Shown: positions 22,778 to 34,990, counted from the stretch's first letter. The stretch: 64,000 bases of DNA from Corbicula japonica (GCA_038501625.1 JAZAYU010000010.1:2232001-2296000), one strand, 5' to 3'. Numbers and translations: made by a program. Notes: generated by a model not told the origin, from the sequence alone.

Positions 22778-24913
22778 TTAAAGGAATACGTTTGGCTGGA
22801 TTTCACCAGTACTATGTTATTAATCGTTACTTATGAATCATTTTGGCGTATGGAACTTTATTTTATGTTAAATATTGACAAAGTTATCTCCTGTCAAAGA
22901 TCCGTTATTTGCAAAATCGTCGGGCGTCTATGACCGTCGCCATGTTTGTTTCCTTTTCGATGCGCGCACCTGCTGATGACGTCATTTACACACTTCCGGT
23001 TCGTATCGTTTCCATTTAATGTCCAATTCTTATCATTCTCAACCATGGAATATTCATTCATTTAACAAATATATAATGGTGAATGATTTTGAGCCTGAAA
23101 ATTCTGAAACTGAATTAGCCAAGATTGAAAGAAACTGCTTGTTATGCCACCATTTATTACAAAAGAATGCCGAGAATTGTAACACATTTTAACCTATTTT
23201 CTTGTTTAAGAGTAGTGAGGCCAATATATAGGTGTAAAATATTTTTCCTGATCGACTTGGCAGATTTTTCGGCCAAAATGCGTTTACTTCGTATATACAC
23301 GATGTCCTTAAATTGGAGGTAAACGTTTGAATTCAGCGATCTAGAGTCATTGTTGTATGCGGCATCTGAAGCGATCAAATAAACCACTTTTTCATTTTGT
23401 AGTAACAAGTACCATTGACTTTTTTTAAAAATGTAATACATAGATCCCTGAAAATACATCTTTCTTGAATTTATTATTCAACAGTCGAAAAATTCTTGTT
23501 TTCACTAAATTCACATAGTTATGTTTTTCTCCAGGTGCAAAAAGAATAATTATAAGTATTGTTTGCGTAATAGTTACTCGACTTCAGGTGGTCCGCGCTT
23601 TCAAAAGACACCAACATGCATACTTATCGGGAGGCGGAGTTTTCCCAGAAAAAAAGTAGAGAAATTGATCGTCATTGGCTAATTTGCTTTACCGTAACGT
23701 TTTTTTGATCTGTAAATTTCATTTGCGACCTGAAGACACAATAACTTTATGACACGAAGAATTTGAATAAACGGATGTCGGCGAATTTAGAGCTTGTCAG
23801 ATATTTGTCTGGGGTTGTAAACGGTTGGTGTTTCCCACAACCGGTGCAAATGGCTCGGGGGACATTGAGCTGTTTATTGAATATGAAGCCATCCCGACAA
23901 AGATTAAAGGCATACCGGCAGATCAATCGTCTCATATAAGTTTGTTAAGAAATGAAGGCATACCGGTGCCATAATGTCCTGGGGAAGGCCCTGAACTGAA
24001 TTAATGTATTTTTGAAAATTTATGTTGATGACAAGGGAACTTTGAAAGTCACCGAACCCTGACAAATATGAAAATGTTTCAGGCCCGGTTTGATTAAGCT
24101 TGTTCATGGGTATTAATTGAAATGCATATTAATCTACACGCCGCTAAGCCTGGGGTTGAGTGCAACTCAATACTTCAAAACGAACATTTACTGTAAAATT
24201 GTATATTTCTTTCTTAAATCTAATTATAAAATTTAATGTTGCACACTTAGTGGTACAAGTTTTAACACGCCCGTGTTATTGTTAATTGCCTCTAACTGAT
24301 ATGTTAATCTCACTAGCCAGCTTGCTCCGAAGAAGATCGGGTGACATATTAAAATGGTGTGAAAAAACTTAATTGACATATTTAATTTGAGGAGACGTGA
24401 GGGGACAATAGTAAACTCAATGTTAATTTATACTAAAAGGAAAATTTCAAAGCGATCGTAGCGTATCACATTCTCATTTAACATATTGTCTTTTGAATCC
24501 TAGTGAGCGATGCAATTACTTGAGCAAAATGTAAGATAAGAAGGTAAAAACACTCAATACACTAAAACTATAATGTGATTTTTTCTTATTTGTGCTCCTT
24601 TGCAATATTTTCCCGCATATAGCAATGTTTTCATATAAATAAATTTGACTGCATTCATCTCTGCGTATATTCTTTATGAAACGGAAGTGTGTAAATGACG
24701 TCACGCCTCGTTGTTTTATCTCTCGCGAGACAACGAGATGTCAATAATGGCCGCTCTCATGCTACGCTCGAAAAAAACAATTATCAGTGTAATTAAAAGA
24801 AAGTTTTACAATTATCGTATTCGTCGTCATCACTTGATTACGAAAATTGTATTATTCAAATTACATTTTATCATTTAAACAAAGGTTATAACCAGCCGAA
24901 CGTATTCCTTTAA
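22778..24913. mobile_element. 2.1-kb TTAA-flanked TIR element, no transposase seen
   Basis: The left end TTAAAGGAATACGTTTGGCTGG-like (22,778) and the right end CCAGCCGAACGTATTCCTTTAA-like (to 24,913) are inverted repeats flanked by TTAA on each side. Similarity continues inward in patches for about 240 bp, including TGACGTCATTTACACACTTC at 22,977 and its inverse at 24,680. The interior has short frames only (100 codons minus at 23,157-23,459; 62 codons minus at 23,747-23,935 with CTGCG) and an R1 fragment. Confidence 0.7.
24035..24215 (-). repeat. R1 dispersed repeat, minus-strand fragment
   Basis: Reverse-orientation R1 blocks: CTTTGAAAGTCACCGAACCC, GACAAATATGAAAATG, TTGATTAAGCTTGTTCATGG, ACGCCGCTAAGCCTGGGGTT. 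It lies inside the 22,778-24,913 element. Confidence 0.65.
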
Positions 24914-26041
24914 TCAATCGCCAAAATTCAGTAGGTGGGGGTAATCTACAACTATACTACATTAATTCTGGTGATCGCCTGTCTAAATTTTCTCCTTGTA
25001 ACATAACTGATAAGCAGAACTTGCTCTGGATTTTTCGAATTATTCAAATGTTACGCTGCTACAAGGGCTATAGCAAGTCCTCCAAGTATTGTAAAGAGGT
25101 TATAGAGAAAAACAGGCATTCATTATTAAACGGGGCATGTACAGGAAAAGGTGTCTTCAGTGATTTTGTTGTTACATTTTTGCTCTATTTGGTATCACGT
25201 TATTTCGCTGGCAGGAATTTCACGCAGTCGAAGAAAATGTTTCGCGCGGACGTAAATTCAAAAATCCGATTTTGAAAAAAAACATACCAAAAAAGCAAGA
25301 CTTAAGCCGATTTTTACCGACCCATTATAAACACCTATTGTTTATTTGAACACGCGATCTAGCTGTCAGTTGGCCCGCATCAATAACCAATTCCTTTGTC
25401 AATAATTATCGGACCGTTGTTTATTCTGCGCTGCTAATTGACACGGGACTCTTTTTTTATCAATTTATCTGGACCATTTATTACAAAAAGTTCTGGCATG
25501 TTACTTTGCGTTCCCGGTTTATGTTCCAAAATGTCAATTGATTATAAAACCTTGTTGAATTAAAATCAAAGTTTTCAAAAAATGCATAAAATCGCTATTG
25601 CTTACAGACCACTCACGCACGAAAGTACTCGGCTGAAGTACGACGAGTATTTTTTGTGTTGTTTGACAAATTCTTATGATTTGTTGTTTACGTTGCTAAG
25701 GTATCGCAAACATTGCAAATGGCCAAAACAGGCTACAATTTAAAAAAAAAATGAATTTTTGGGGGAAATACTTATTGCCACCTAGATTTTAGTAAATAAA
25801 TGTATTTAGCTAATGATGTAGTAAATGTTTGCAAGCTCAGTTTAGTCTAATTCATGTTCTAATTACCAAGCACACACTAAAACAAAAGAAAACCATTTGC
25901 ATGAGAACTCTAAAATTCATGAACAATATACCAAAGCAACTCATACCTGAAATAAGTATATACTGGTCTACATAGTTTAGTTCCAATTCGTCAAAACAAT
26001 GTTAGGGTTTTCAAGAAATTCAAGGAAATCTTACTTCCTGG
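24914..26041. other. Upstream non-coding stretch
   Basis: No supported gene. A plus-strand frame of 84 codons (25,021-25,275) has no recognisable motif and no clear splice frame. This is part of the 5' region of the HEPN gene. Confidence 0.4.
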
Positions 26042-26076
26042 TTCAAAGTGAAAGTAGATTCTACTTTCACTTTGAA
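26042..26076. promoter_or_regulatory. Perfect palindrome with IRF-like half sites
   Basis: The 17-nt arms 26,042-26,058 and 26,060-26,076 are perfectly inverted around one base. Each arm contains AAAGTGAAAG, which matches the core of interferon-regulatory-factor sites (AANNGAAA). It lies about 700 bp upstream of the first coding exon of the HEPN gene. A regulatory role is inferred from position and motif only; it could equally be a chance or DNA-level hairpin. Confidence 0.3.
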
Positions 26077-26384
26077 GTTTTGCAGTTAAAAATATTCCAA
26101 ACGAAATTCGACAGTAATAACTTATGTTTTATATAAATATAATTATTTAATACCTCAAACTTCTATCTTATAACGAAATGGGCAACTAAATTACAAAGTA
26201 TATTTTGAAAGAACGTTCAATTATCTATTATTTTCACATAACTAAAAGGTGATTTCGGTATTCATTTTGACAATACATTAATAATGTTAGAGGTTTAACA
26301 CGAAATGCATAATAAGTAATATTATGTGCTAAACTTTAGACACAATTTCCCGTGTCGTCGCCCAAATCAGATAAATGAAAAGGG

Positions 26385-26430
26385 AACTTTGAAAGCCATC
26401 GAACACGACAAATATGGAAATATTGCAGAA
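26385..26430 (-). repeat. R1 short fragment
   Basis: GGGAACTTTGAAAGCCATCG followed by GACAAATATGGAAATATTGC matches the 3' end of R1 in reverse, about 330 bp upstream of the HEPN exon. Confidence 0.55.
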
Positions 26431-26761
26431 AAAAGAAAGGCAATATAAAATATAAGAACTATACTTCTCATTAAGAAACATTTAGTATGATTTAGCCACA
26501 CTGCTCTGTAAGCATTACTCCAAATTACATAAATGTATATATGTATTCAATAGATTTGAATTTTGTTACCGCACATGTTGATGAATGTTGTTGTTTTTCT
26601 TCTTTTATTTTATAGAAACGGCCATTCCAGTGTAGACAGCTCTAATCATATCCAGTCATTTCTGGTAGCCGGTAAAACACAATGCCTTGAAATTCTTTAA
26701 AGGTTTCTGTAATAATTTATCAGATATGAAAAATATCGTTTCAGGCTAGGAAACAGTAGCC

Positions 26762-27344
26762 ATGTTCACAATAGAACAGGAATACTACATTCGCTTCATC
26801 CTCCTACTTGTTCAAGCTGGAACAGATCTGCTTCGAGAAATCATCAAAAAAGCTCTAGGGAAGAAAAATGAAACTCTTCTTCAGTTTCTTAGTTTAGCCA
26901 AATCTGACATAAAGAAGGACAAAAGACTCACTACGATACAACGAGACACGTTGTATCTAAGTCCGCAAGGTCCCTCATTTGAAGACTTCGATAAAACACT
27001 GTTGTCACATTTACTTATCAATTATTTATTACATTTTATTGACACGAATGAAGCCACTGCGATAAAAGACATTCAAGAAATGCGCAATAGGTATTATGCA
27101 CATGTAACAGATGCAAAGATGGATGCTGCAACATTCAGAGGGGAATGGAATAAACTTACAACAATAATCAAATATGTGGTTACTGGAATGACCTCTGACG
27201 TGCAGGAGAGACTCGCAGTTTTGATAGAGCTTATTGAAAAACGTACACTTGACTCTACCCAGGTACTAGAAGAAATTAAAAAATCGGATCAGTCTGGAGT
27301 TTTCTTTGAAAACTTTCGACAGATTTTAGAAAACATTCAGAGAG
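26762..27344 (+). CDS. HEPN_DZIP3-like domain, exon 1
   Basis: The start ATG follows an acceptor TATCGTTTCAG (exon begins 26,745) after a short 5' UTR. The exon encodes 194 residues, nearly all helical: a Leu-rich N-terminus (FILLLVQAGTDLLREIIKKA), a loop LSPQGPSFEDFDKTLL, then the HEPN signature R108-N-R-Y-Y-A-H114 (Arg-x5-His; family range x4-6), followed by two long helices ending QILENIQR. The donor GAGAG|GTAAAC at 27,345 leaves one base, which completes an Asp codon with exon 2. Without splicing the frame runs on to a stop at 27,406. Upstream, TTTATTTTATAG at about 26,616 could begin a 5' non-coding exon. Whether it cleaves RNA cannot be told from sequence, though both key residues are present. 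Confidence 0.75.
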
Positions 27345-27672
27345 GTAAACATGACTTTATAAAAGCTGATGAAGAATTGCATATTGTTATCAAATACTGG
27401 ATTTAACAGAGAATCGTAGTGTCATATATTTTGTCTCTGATTTAGCACTAGCACTTAAAACTAGTTCATTCAACTTTTTTATGATTAAGAGGGTTGTTAC
27501 GATATGTAATGTGTATCACACAGCGATAATGCTTTGCACGATTTCGTGGAGGTTGATACTCATGTATAGCTCTCTATTCAATACCTTTCAAACGGTATAA
27601 ATACGAACCTTCAGCTCAACACAGTTTAAACGTTATCGTAATTTTAATAGAGCCAGTCGTTGACTTACGTAA

Positions 27673-28320
27673 AATGGTTGGAAAACGGGTTGCGAACATT
27701 GAAGAAATTAAAACTTATATAAAAGTTCGCACATAACTCTTTCATCCGGTAAAACAGAAGTGGAAGTTTATGGGTCTGATAAGGTTTCTTATAAGATAGT
27801 TCGTCGGTGGAGAAAGAAATTTGCGGCAGACAAAACGAATGTCTCAAACGTCTTGGAAATAATTGAAAGTTATGACAGTAACACGAATCGTGGTATTGCA
27901 AAAGCTGTTGGCATTATCGCTTTCGCGGATGCATTTCATGTTGAAGCGTATTTAGAAATTACGAAAGATTTCTGACAAATAAATACCCCGTATGTTGACA
28001 GATGGCCAAAAAGGGTACGAGTACACACTAACAAATTGCTCAAAATGTTAACAAATTTCACTGAAATTATATAAGTATAAACATTGAAAATTGTGACGAA
28101 ACATGGGCTCGCCATTTCGATGCAGTCAGATTAATTAAAAAATATGGCTATCCAAACACGGTTGAGGGGCTATGGGCGCAAATAAGGCCCTTTATTACAT
28201 ATTATTCACAAGTGGTGATATAGCCTTTTAAATTGCAGTGCCGAGGGGCAAAAGTCGGTTTTACAGACATGTTATTCGCATTATAAAATGGGTAAAAACG
28301 TACTCCAACATGACTTTTCC
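27673..28320 (+). pseudogene. Mariner-type transposase relic in intron 1
   Basis: Fragments in several frames follow the order of mariner transposases. MVGKRVANIEEIKTYIKVRT (27,673) is followed by VYGSDKVSYKIVRRWRKKF (27,763-27,820; the second helix-turn-helix), then EIIESYD..GIAKAVGI and IPRMLTDGQKRVRV. Next come CDETWARHF (contains the first catalytic Asp context), IWLSKHG and AVPRGKS near 28,245. Stops and frameshifts throughout show it is long dead. No clear terminal repeats were identified. Confidence 0.75.
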
Positions 28321-28814
28321 GGGTTTTCCGTGAATTCCTTTTTAAAAATAGACATTGATTTCTAAATAAAATGTGGCCTTTCACTAGACTAGATAATCTA
28401 GACGTTCTGTCATTGATCAGTGTCACACTGCTCTGACGAACGTCTAGAGACAACATAGCTATATAAAAAGTCTGACCGACAGGTGGCGCTTTTGTACAGT
28501 AAACAATTCCAAAAATCAATCGCGATTTCTAATGAATTTAGTTAACAGTGCTTTAACCATATTTCTTCTACACTGGGCAAAGTGAAATTTAGGTAATATG
28601 ATATCGAGCTTCAAAATCAGGTATATGGTTTGTAAACAAAGAATGTTTAAGGACTTGCCTACCCTATTTTACATAAATGAATGCAAATATATGGTACGCC
28701 GTTGCTGCCTCTTCGTGATAATGGTTTAAGACTGTCACGTTGTATGCTATGAAGTTGTCAACGTACTGTGATTGATAAAAAAAATAAAATTTCAAACTCT
28801 CCCTAACGGAAAAA
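28321..28814. other. Intron 1 non-coding
   Basis: No repeat or coding segment recognised. The sequences near 28,391 (AATCTAGACG) and 28,440 (CGTCTAGAGA) are a short inverted pair around TCAGTGTCACACTGCTCTGA. Confidence 0.35.
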
Positions 28815-29130
28815 TGCAGTTCCAGAGGGTATGCCAAAGAATTTGAAGTTTTCTTTTAAAAAAGGTGAAATATGCATATCAGGAATTGCCAAATTCAGAA
28901 AAAACAGCCTACCCACACAGTCAAGAAGAAAAGAGAGGGAGAGAGCATGGTTAATAAAATAATCTGTTTCAAAAAAGACACCACAAACAAATAACAAAAA
29001 TGAGAACCCGAGGGGTTACCGCCTTGGAATGGTCAGTTTGCAAATCAAATTGCCACTGGGTTTAAACCAGGTTCTAGGGTGCACCAACCTCACACTTGCC
29101 CCAACAGATTCTCATATCGCAAAACAAATA
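28815..29130 (-). repeat. R3 repeat, minus-strand copy in intron 1
   Basis: Landmarks AAGGTGAAATATGCATATCA, GAGAGAGAGCATGGTTAATA, GGTTACCGCCTTGGAATGGT, GGTGCACCAACCTCACACTT, truncated after CCCCAACAGATTCTCAT. Confidence 0.75.
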
Positions 29131-29934
29131 CAAGTTGAAATACAAAAATGGCTGTAGGGCATTCACTTCAGACGTAATATTGATTCAAAACGGTCCAAAT
29201 TTAGAGAAAAAATCTGATCTTCTTATTGAAATGATTTCATTCTTAAATATTTCTAAGGTTGCAATAGGAAAACTATTGTGCTTGCAACGTCTGTAGAAAC
29301 TGTATCAGTAACCGCAGAACCCAGCTTACTTGAACACGCCTGTGGGCGCAATAATACAGTTTAAAAGTGAGTGTGCCGTAGGATGTTTTTTCGATTTCTA
29401 ACCAAAGACAGGGCGACAGTCTTAAAACCAGTTTTCACGAGACAACAACGGCGTTCCATACTAATATCCTAATTACGAAGCTCGTTTCGAAGTGTCTGGT
29501 TTTTTAACGAACAATGTCTTCAGACGTACTGATCACCTTTGCGAAATCAGAGCGTCTCAATGATTGAGACTAGCCCTTCACAAGGTACCCACTATGATCT
29601 GTTTAAAAAATGGCACTAGAGACTGAAAAATGACATTTTCAATGTGTTCACAAATCAATTCTTTTTAAATTTCCCAATGATGTAAACTCAAAGTTTACAG
29701 AAATGCAATTGGCAAAGTGAAATGACCAATTTAAAAGTTTGGCACACCTTTTAGTGAACGTAATCAAGGAAAACCATATGAATTACTTGATCAGCTAACA
29801 TATCAAACATTTTGAAAACAACATTCACAACTACCAAAGGTTGTTTTGAGTATCATTAGCAAAGAAGTTTTACACAATTTTGCACTTCCAAAACATCTGT
29901 GTGTCACATCTTGCAGTAGAAATATGTTTTTAAT
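29131..29934. other. Intron 1 non-coding
   Basis: A 66-codon frame (29,096-29,296) runs out of R3 and is not supported as a gene. Nothing else was recognised. Confidence 0.35.
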
Positions 29935-30329
29935 AAAAAAAAGTCAAATACGCATTTCAGAAATTGTCACATTCAAAATGATCAATTTCAAAACAGACAC
30001 CACTAACAATAAACAAAAATAAGAACCTGATGGGTTATCGCCTTGGAACGGTCAGTGAGAAAACAATTTGGCATTGGGGGTTTAAACCTGGTTTTAGGGT
30101 GCACCAACCTCACACTTGCCCCAACAGGTTCTCATGTGAGCAAACAAGTACACGTTGTCTTGGTGAAATACCGGTAACTCCAACCCACCCATCAGCTCAA
30201 CAATGTTAGATGCAAAAGCACACAAACATATAAAACATAAGAAGCTTATAGCATTGAAAAGCAATAGGAAGGGTACTCAATGATCTTACCAAGACCAGAG
30301 CACCTGGAGTCAAATCAGCCAGAAAACGA
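29935..30329 (-). repeat. R3 repeat joined to reverse-transcriptase relic
   Basis: R3 landmarks in reverse (GAACCTGATGGGTTATCGCC, GGTGCACCAACCTCACACTT, CCACCCATCAGCTCAACAAT, GTACTCAATGATCTTACCAA), running without a break into the minus-strand reverse-transcriptase relic. This supports R3 being the 3' untranslated end of that element. Confidence 0.7.
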
Positions 30330-30800
30330 TGACATGGATAACAGAAACAAATCGAGTTTCTAGGTTCTTTTACAAGATTTCGATTTTCTCATATACCTTC
30401 ATAAACTCTAAAACTCCTTCCACTGTTGCGCAACCAACGAGGTATGCAATAATGATAAGCTGTAGATGGGTTAATCACCAGGCATGCATAGCGCTGTAGA
30501 ATATCATGTTGTAAACGTTTTTTGAATTTAGAGATGGTTTTTACCAGTAACGTGGAGAAATTAAAATTGCCTTTTATAAGAAAATTGAATTATCAAGATC
30601 GGTTTTTGAGAAGTCGAAAAATCGTCTCGTTTAAATACGTTATGGTTGTGTAAAGGATATAGCCCCATAAACTTCGTTTGCGGGATATAATGATTTGATT
30701 TGTACAGAGTACTTCGAATTCTACCAACGTTAATATGGATAACAATAAAAAGCTGCCCGTTAAATTTAACATTTTCGAAATTCCAATGCATTCCTGTCAC
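30330..30800 (-). pseudogene. Reverse-transcriptase element, C-terminal relic
   Basis: On the minus strand, one frame reads NFSTLLVKTISKFKKR then LQHDILQRYACLVINPSTAY. The same phrase (QHDIL..AYLVINPSTV) recurs at 55,558-55,630 on the plus strand, with the same downstream R3 sequence. I recognise the phrase as the C-terminal end of a reverse-transcriptase-bearing retroelement common in invertebrates. The clade cannot be fixed from this fragment. The 79-codon frame at 30,561-30,800 lies just upstream, shifted. Confidence 0.55.
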
Positions 30801-31002
30801 TTGAATTTAGATACATGTATTTATTTTTATTAGCTTTTGTAGAAATATCAAGTGAACTGATTATAGGTCTTAAGAAAGACGAGGCAAGATTTTAAACATG
30901 TCTTCTTTGTTACATATAGTGACCGCCTTTAAACGCACTGGCAGTTTATTCCGGTATCAATATATAACTTAACTAATGAACTTCTTTCCTTTATGCTTAC
31001 AG

Positions 31003-31104
31003 ATGTATTAGACACAATAACCGAAGTTATGCAGATAAAAGCAATTCTACTTCATATCAAAGAACAAAGAGAAAACCAGGGCAGAATAACTAAAATTGTG
31101 AATA
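31003..31104 (+). CDS. HEPN gene exon 2, helical linker
   Basis: The 102-nt exon lies between TATGCTTACAG and GTAAGTATT, a near-consensus donor. It is phase 1 at both ends. It encodes 34 residues (DVLDTITEVMQIKAILLHIK then a charged stretch) likely to form a helix or short coiled coil. A homologous 60-nt exon ending in the same AATA|GT junction occurs at 57,834-57,893. Confidence 0.7.
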
Positions 31105-31782
31105 GTAAGTATTATATTCCAAATATGTATCTGTTTAAAATCAATGATTCCATATGATAGTATCGCTAATGTAATATACTCAAGCACAAAAGAAACGCTT
31201 AAATAAGACAATATCGAAATCATTCATCTGATAAGTAGTGAATTTGTTTAATAAATTTATATATCAGAAGACAAAATTTTCATTGAACGAAGCACTCATG
31301 TTCAACTGTTATAAATTTATCATAAGCTCTTGTAAGGAATGCATGCCCTATACACACGTGTCTCTGTCTATAACAATAACTATGCATAAAAACTCCAAAA
31401 ATAAAAAAAGGAGGAAGCACGATGCTAATAGATGTGTATATGTAATTGTTTCGCATGTATATGTAAAAATAAGTATATGTAAATGTCTAGGTATTCATAT
31501 GGTAATTAGTGGAAAGTTATCATTTATAGTCGTTGCCTGAAAATTTGTCTATTGAGAACATGAATGACAATGTCTGCTACCATGTACAACTCTCTTGGCT
31601 AGGTGATATCGCCGTGTCTGGTGCTTAGATCTGCTCTTTTATGTCTGAAGGTTTGTTTACTTTCAGTAATTTATATTAATGTTATCTGCTTCAAATAATT
31701 ATCTGTTAATATCAAATAAACCATTCTTCAGAATTTTAAATCACAAGTTCGCACTGCTATCTTTAAAATAAATTTGTTTCAG

Positions 31783-32325
31783 CTATACATGGAAAGGTTC
31801 ACCTGAGTGGAGATAATCAAGAAACAATTGACCATGCCGAAGCTGCTATTCGTCAAGCTTTCAACAATACCACTGCGAAGAAGGAACCAACAGATATAAA
31901 TCAGCAAGCTCTCCAAGAAAAAGTAGAACAAGTTGTAAAAGACTTTGGAGATATGAATGTCAAAGTTGAGGGTGTAAGCAAAGGCTCCATAATATTTGAA
32001 TTCAGTTGCCAGACCCTAACAGCCATTCTGGATCTCAAAACGTTGTTTTAATGACACGGCGTGTTGATGCTTCTTTTCGCACTAATATTAAATGCTTTTT
32101 CAGAGAGAAAAGACCATGAAAAAGTAGTGCAGTTTCAACTGTCCTGTGCTGGTGTGGATGGACTTCTTCATGCGCTTGAGGTATTCGAAGAATGAAAAGC
32201 TGCAAATTCTCTGAATGAACTCTCTAAAGCCTTATCTGACACAGTGGGCAAGGCAGTCACACTGCATACATCAATAGACTTGGTTCAGATGAAACATGCG
32301 ATTCAAACAATAAAAGACCAATTTG
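31783..32325 (+). pseudogene. HEPN gene exon 3, with frameshift pair and TGA
   Basis: Acceptor AATTTGTTTCAG and donor TTTG|GTAAGAA bound a 543-nt exon whose length keeps phase 1. The first 89 codons are open (helical, then VEGVSKGSIIFEFSCQTL). Codons 89-90 are TAA TGA (32,049-32,054). Between about 32,036 and 32,110 the coding-like sequence moves to another frame (VVLMTRRVDASFRTNIKCFF) and then returns (DHEKVVQFQLSCAGVDGLLH). A single in-frame TGA interrupts at 32,193-32,195, after which AANSLNELSKALSD.. stays open to the donor. The shifts fall next to runs of four A, so indel error is possible. Confidence 0.6.
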
Positions 32326-32829
32326 GTAAGAATAATGTGTTTAAAGTGGCAACAATTTGTTTTCACGGTAAAGTTTCCAGTAGAAATCACATGTTTGAAA
32401 TTTTTGTGCACTTTCCACAAGAAATTTTATGCTTATGTTTATGCAACACAATAATTATATCCGATATCTAGAAAATGGTAGATACGTGTATCTAATAAAT
32501 CTCCCGATGTTTAACTTTTTTTTCATTTCAATCTAAGCAGTTTGTTGAAATGGTCGGTGAACACATTGAATATAGTAAATAAAAAGTATGATGTTACATA
32601 AAGGTTCGCTGAGTTTTGGTTGTTAAGTAAAAGACCGGTCTGGTAATGTGTATTACGGAAGGTTGGTACATGGAAAAAAGAAACTTGATTGAGGGTATGG
32701 TAAGCTGGTTAAAAGCATCGCCAAATGCAGCATATAATCTTCATATGACCAAACGCAGTATTTGTAAAACTATCTGTACTAAGTTCCGTCAAACTTATAT
32801 ATAAGTGTATGATTGTTTTACAGACGTGT

Positions 32830-33275
32830 TATCAAAAGTAAGAACAGTACAGAAAAATATACCTAAAATCGCTAAAATTCTACTTGCAATTTATCACAAT
32901 AACACAAAACAACAATTCAAATGCCAACATGAGTGAAATGATACTGACAACAGTATCTAAGGTCCTTGAAAAGAACTTTCCATTATGAAGGGAGAAATCA
33001 ACATTTTTATTTATTGGTCATCCATTTCCGCGACCAGTATATTGAAGGTCAAACATACTTTTAAAATAGCTCACTTTGTATGAATTTGTTAGACCAAAGG
33101 TCTTTAGATACTTTTGTCAGTAACTCATTACTCATGAAGTCATTTTAATTGATGTTTGGTGTTGTTTCGTTTTTGTGATAAATTGCAAATAAGAATTTTA
33201 GGATTTTAAGGTCTAGCTTTTTTTCTTAGCTGTTTTTACTTTTCTTAGCGTATGTCAATTAAACATATATAAATA
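32830..33275. mobile_element. Foldback MITE, degraded copy in intron 3
   Basis: It is related to 41,339-42,023: CATGAGTGAAATGATACTGA faces TACTCATGAAGTCATTTTA, and ACACAAAACAACAATTCAAA faces TGGTGTTGTTTCGTTTTTGT. The AAATC..GGTCATCC(A/G)TTT centre is shared. Outer ends are eroded. Confidence 0.55.
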
Positions 33276-34425
33276 ACATTGGTTTGTGCAATGTTTTATT
33301 GAGCTGCAATTTGCTGTTAGAGAGATTCTGACAAAGCAATGATGAACGGAGCAATGCCTTAAATGCTTAAAAAAATTTACGAAAGGCTTTTTAAGCAAAT
33401 GTAGTCATATGTGATGAAAACTGGGTTGACTATTTCCAGAGCACGACAGATTTTGAAATTATCTGGTAGCCCACTGGGCTACCAAAACTTTTTTCTCTGT
33501 ATGCCAAAAAGGCATATGATTTACTTATTTGCCCTATAATATTTACAACAGTACACGTTCTAATACTTATGGCTGTCCAAAGCTAGTGTTTAAAAGTTAA
33601 AAAGCAAAATACATACAATTTAGAAGATCTCGTATTATTAACATCAATCGCCATCATAATTATTAATAGCAGAAGGGGAAAATCATTTTTATTGTCACAT
33701 TTATAATACAATTTCGGCTCGTCACGAATAAAACGTTGACAAAATTATTCCATATTATACAGTAACTGTTTTTGGAAATTCCAAGGCACTAATTTGTACA
33801 CTCAACCAAAATTCTAATTGGTCATCAATTGTATTTGTTTACAATGTATGCTAGTTTCGTTTCTTCCCTACGTCAAGAGAGGTTTTGGAAAGAACTGTTT
33901 TGTCTTGAAATAAATTCTCTAATGTCATTTTAATCTTTATTGATTGTTTTCTTAAATGAATCCAATACTTTACTTACACCGCAATGTCAATATTAGAACA
34001 GTCTTTAATTGAAAGGGAGGCGGGGAATAAAATTGGATACTTTGAAGGGGATTCGTTTAAACAAATTTGCTGTTGATTATTAAATTTTTATATATTTTTC
34101 TACTAATGAGGGGTCCTATTAAAACAAAACAAGAAATTAAGAGAAAATTTCGGTTTTCTTGACCTTTTTATGCAAGAAATGCATTTTTAGCAAAATTAGG
34201 GATAACTCTCGCCAAGCTGTTCCAAACTCAATTATTTCAAGATTAAAGCTTAAGTTGAAGACTGTTGTTGGCATGTGATCAGAAATAAAGAGTGAATTTA
34301 ATATATTTCTAAACAAAAGTACGGACAAAAAGTGACCAATTAGAACTTTGGGTGAGTGTATATGCAGATGTAGAGTTCATGAAAGCAGATTATGAATCAT
34401 CTTTATTGATTTTAAACGTTTATAA
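33276..34425. other. Intron 3 non-coding
   Basis: No coding or shared repeat recognised. ATCTGGTAGCCC..GGGCTACCA at about 33,460-33,485 is a 9-10 bp hairpin. Confidence 0.35.
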
Positions 34426-34990
34426 GTAACTTGGAATCGCAACTACACTAAAGTGAATGACGGGGAGACTGTTTTTAGCCACCTCACGAAACTTCACATA
34501 AACACCTGCTGCAGTGATATATGAAATGTATAGATAACCTCAAAGCCAAGCCAACCATGAAAAAGACAGAGATAATACATACCATCCGTATTCTCCAGAA
34601 GGGATATTTCGATTATGTCTTTAAACTTTCACCCACAATGATGAACATTCTGCATGATTAAAACTTAGCATATAACGATAAAGAGAGGTAATCGCAACTG
34701 ATAATTACCCTGAAGTGAAGTACGGAGAGACTGTTTACAGTCGAAACATGGCACTAAACACCTGCTGGAGTGATGTATAGGTAACCTCAAAGCCATGAAA
34801 CTATGGCGGCAGCGCCTCGCCAACCGTGCAAGAGAAAGACACAGTACATACCATCCGTATTCCCGAAACAAATATTTCAAGTATGCACATATACTTTCAC
34901 CCACAATGACTGACATTATGTATGGTTTGAAATTAGCATATTACCAAAAAGGGAAGTAATCGCAGTTGTAAACTACACTGAAAAACAAGA
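34426..34990. repeat. Tandem duplication, ~260-bp unit
   Basis: Shared blocks recur at a step of about 240-260 bp: AATCGCAACT (34,434; 34,690), GGGGAGACTG / GGAGAGACTG, ACACCTGCTG, GATAACCTCAAAGCCA / GGTAACCTCAAAGCCA, CATACCATCCGTATTC, CTTTCACCCACAATGA. A third partial unit starts near 34,958 (AATCGCAGTT). A short inverse of the AACCTCAAAGCCA block appears at 56,526-56,545. Confidence 0.7.

Noticed and set aside
23157..23459. 100-codon minus-strand frame inside the 22.8-24.9 kb element
   Set aside because: No motif, AT-driven composition, and no start or splice evidence.
31972..32103. A short intron within exon 3 (GAGG|GTGTAAGC to TTTTTCAG|AGAG)
   Set aside because: Phases would fit and it would bypass the first stops, but it removes GSIIFEFSCQTL and the coding-like shifted stretch; the later TGA and TAA would remain. 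Kept as a minor alternative only.
32193..32195. In-frame TGA as a selenocysteine codon
   Set aside because: Neighbouring frameshifts and a second stop (TAA) in exon 4 point to decay or error; no redox motif surrounds it and no SECIS-like structure was seen.
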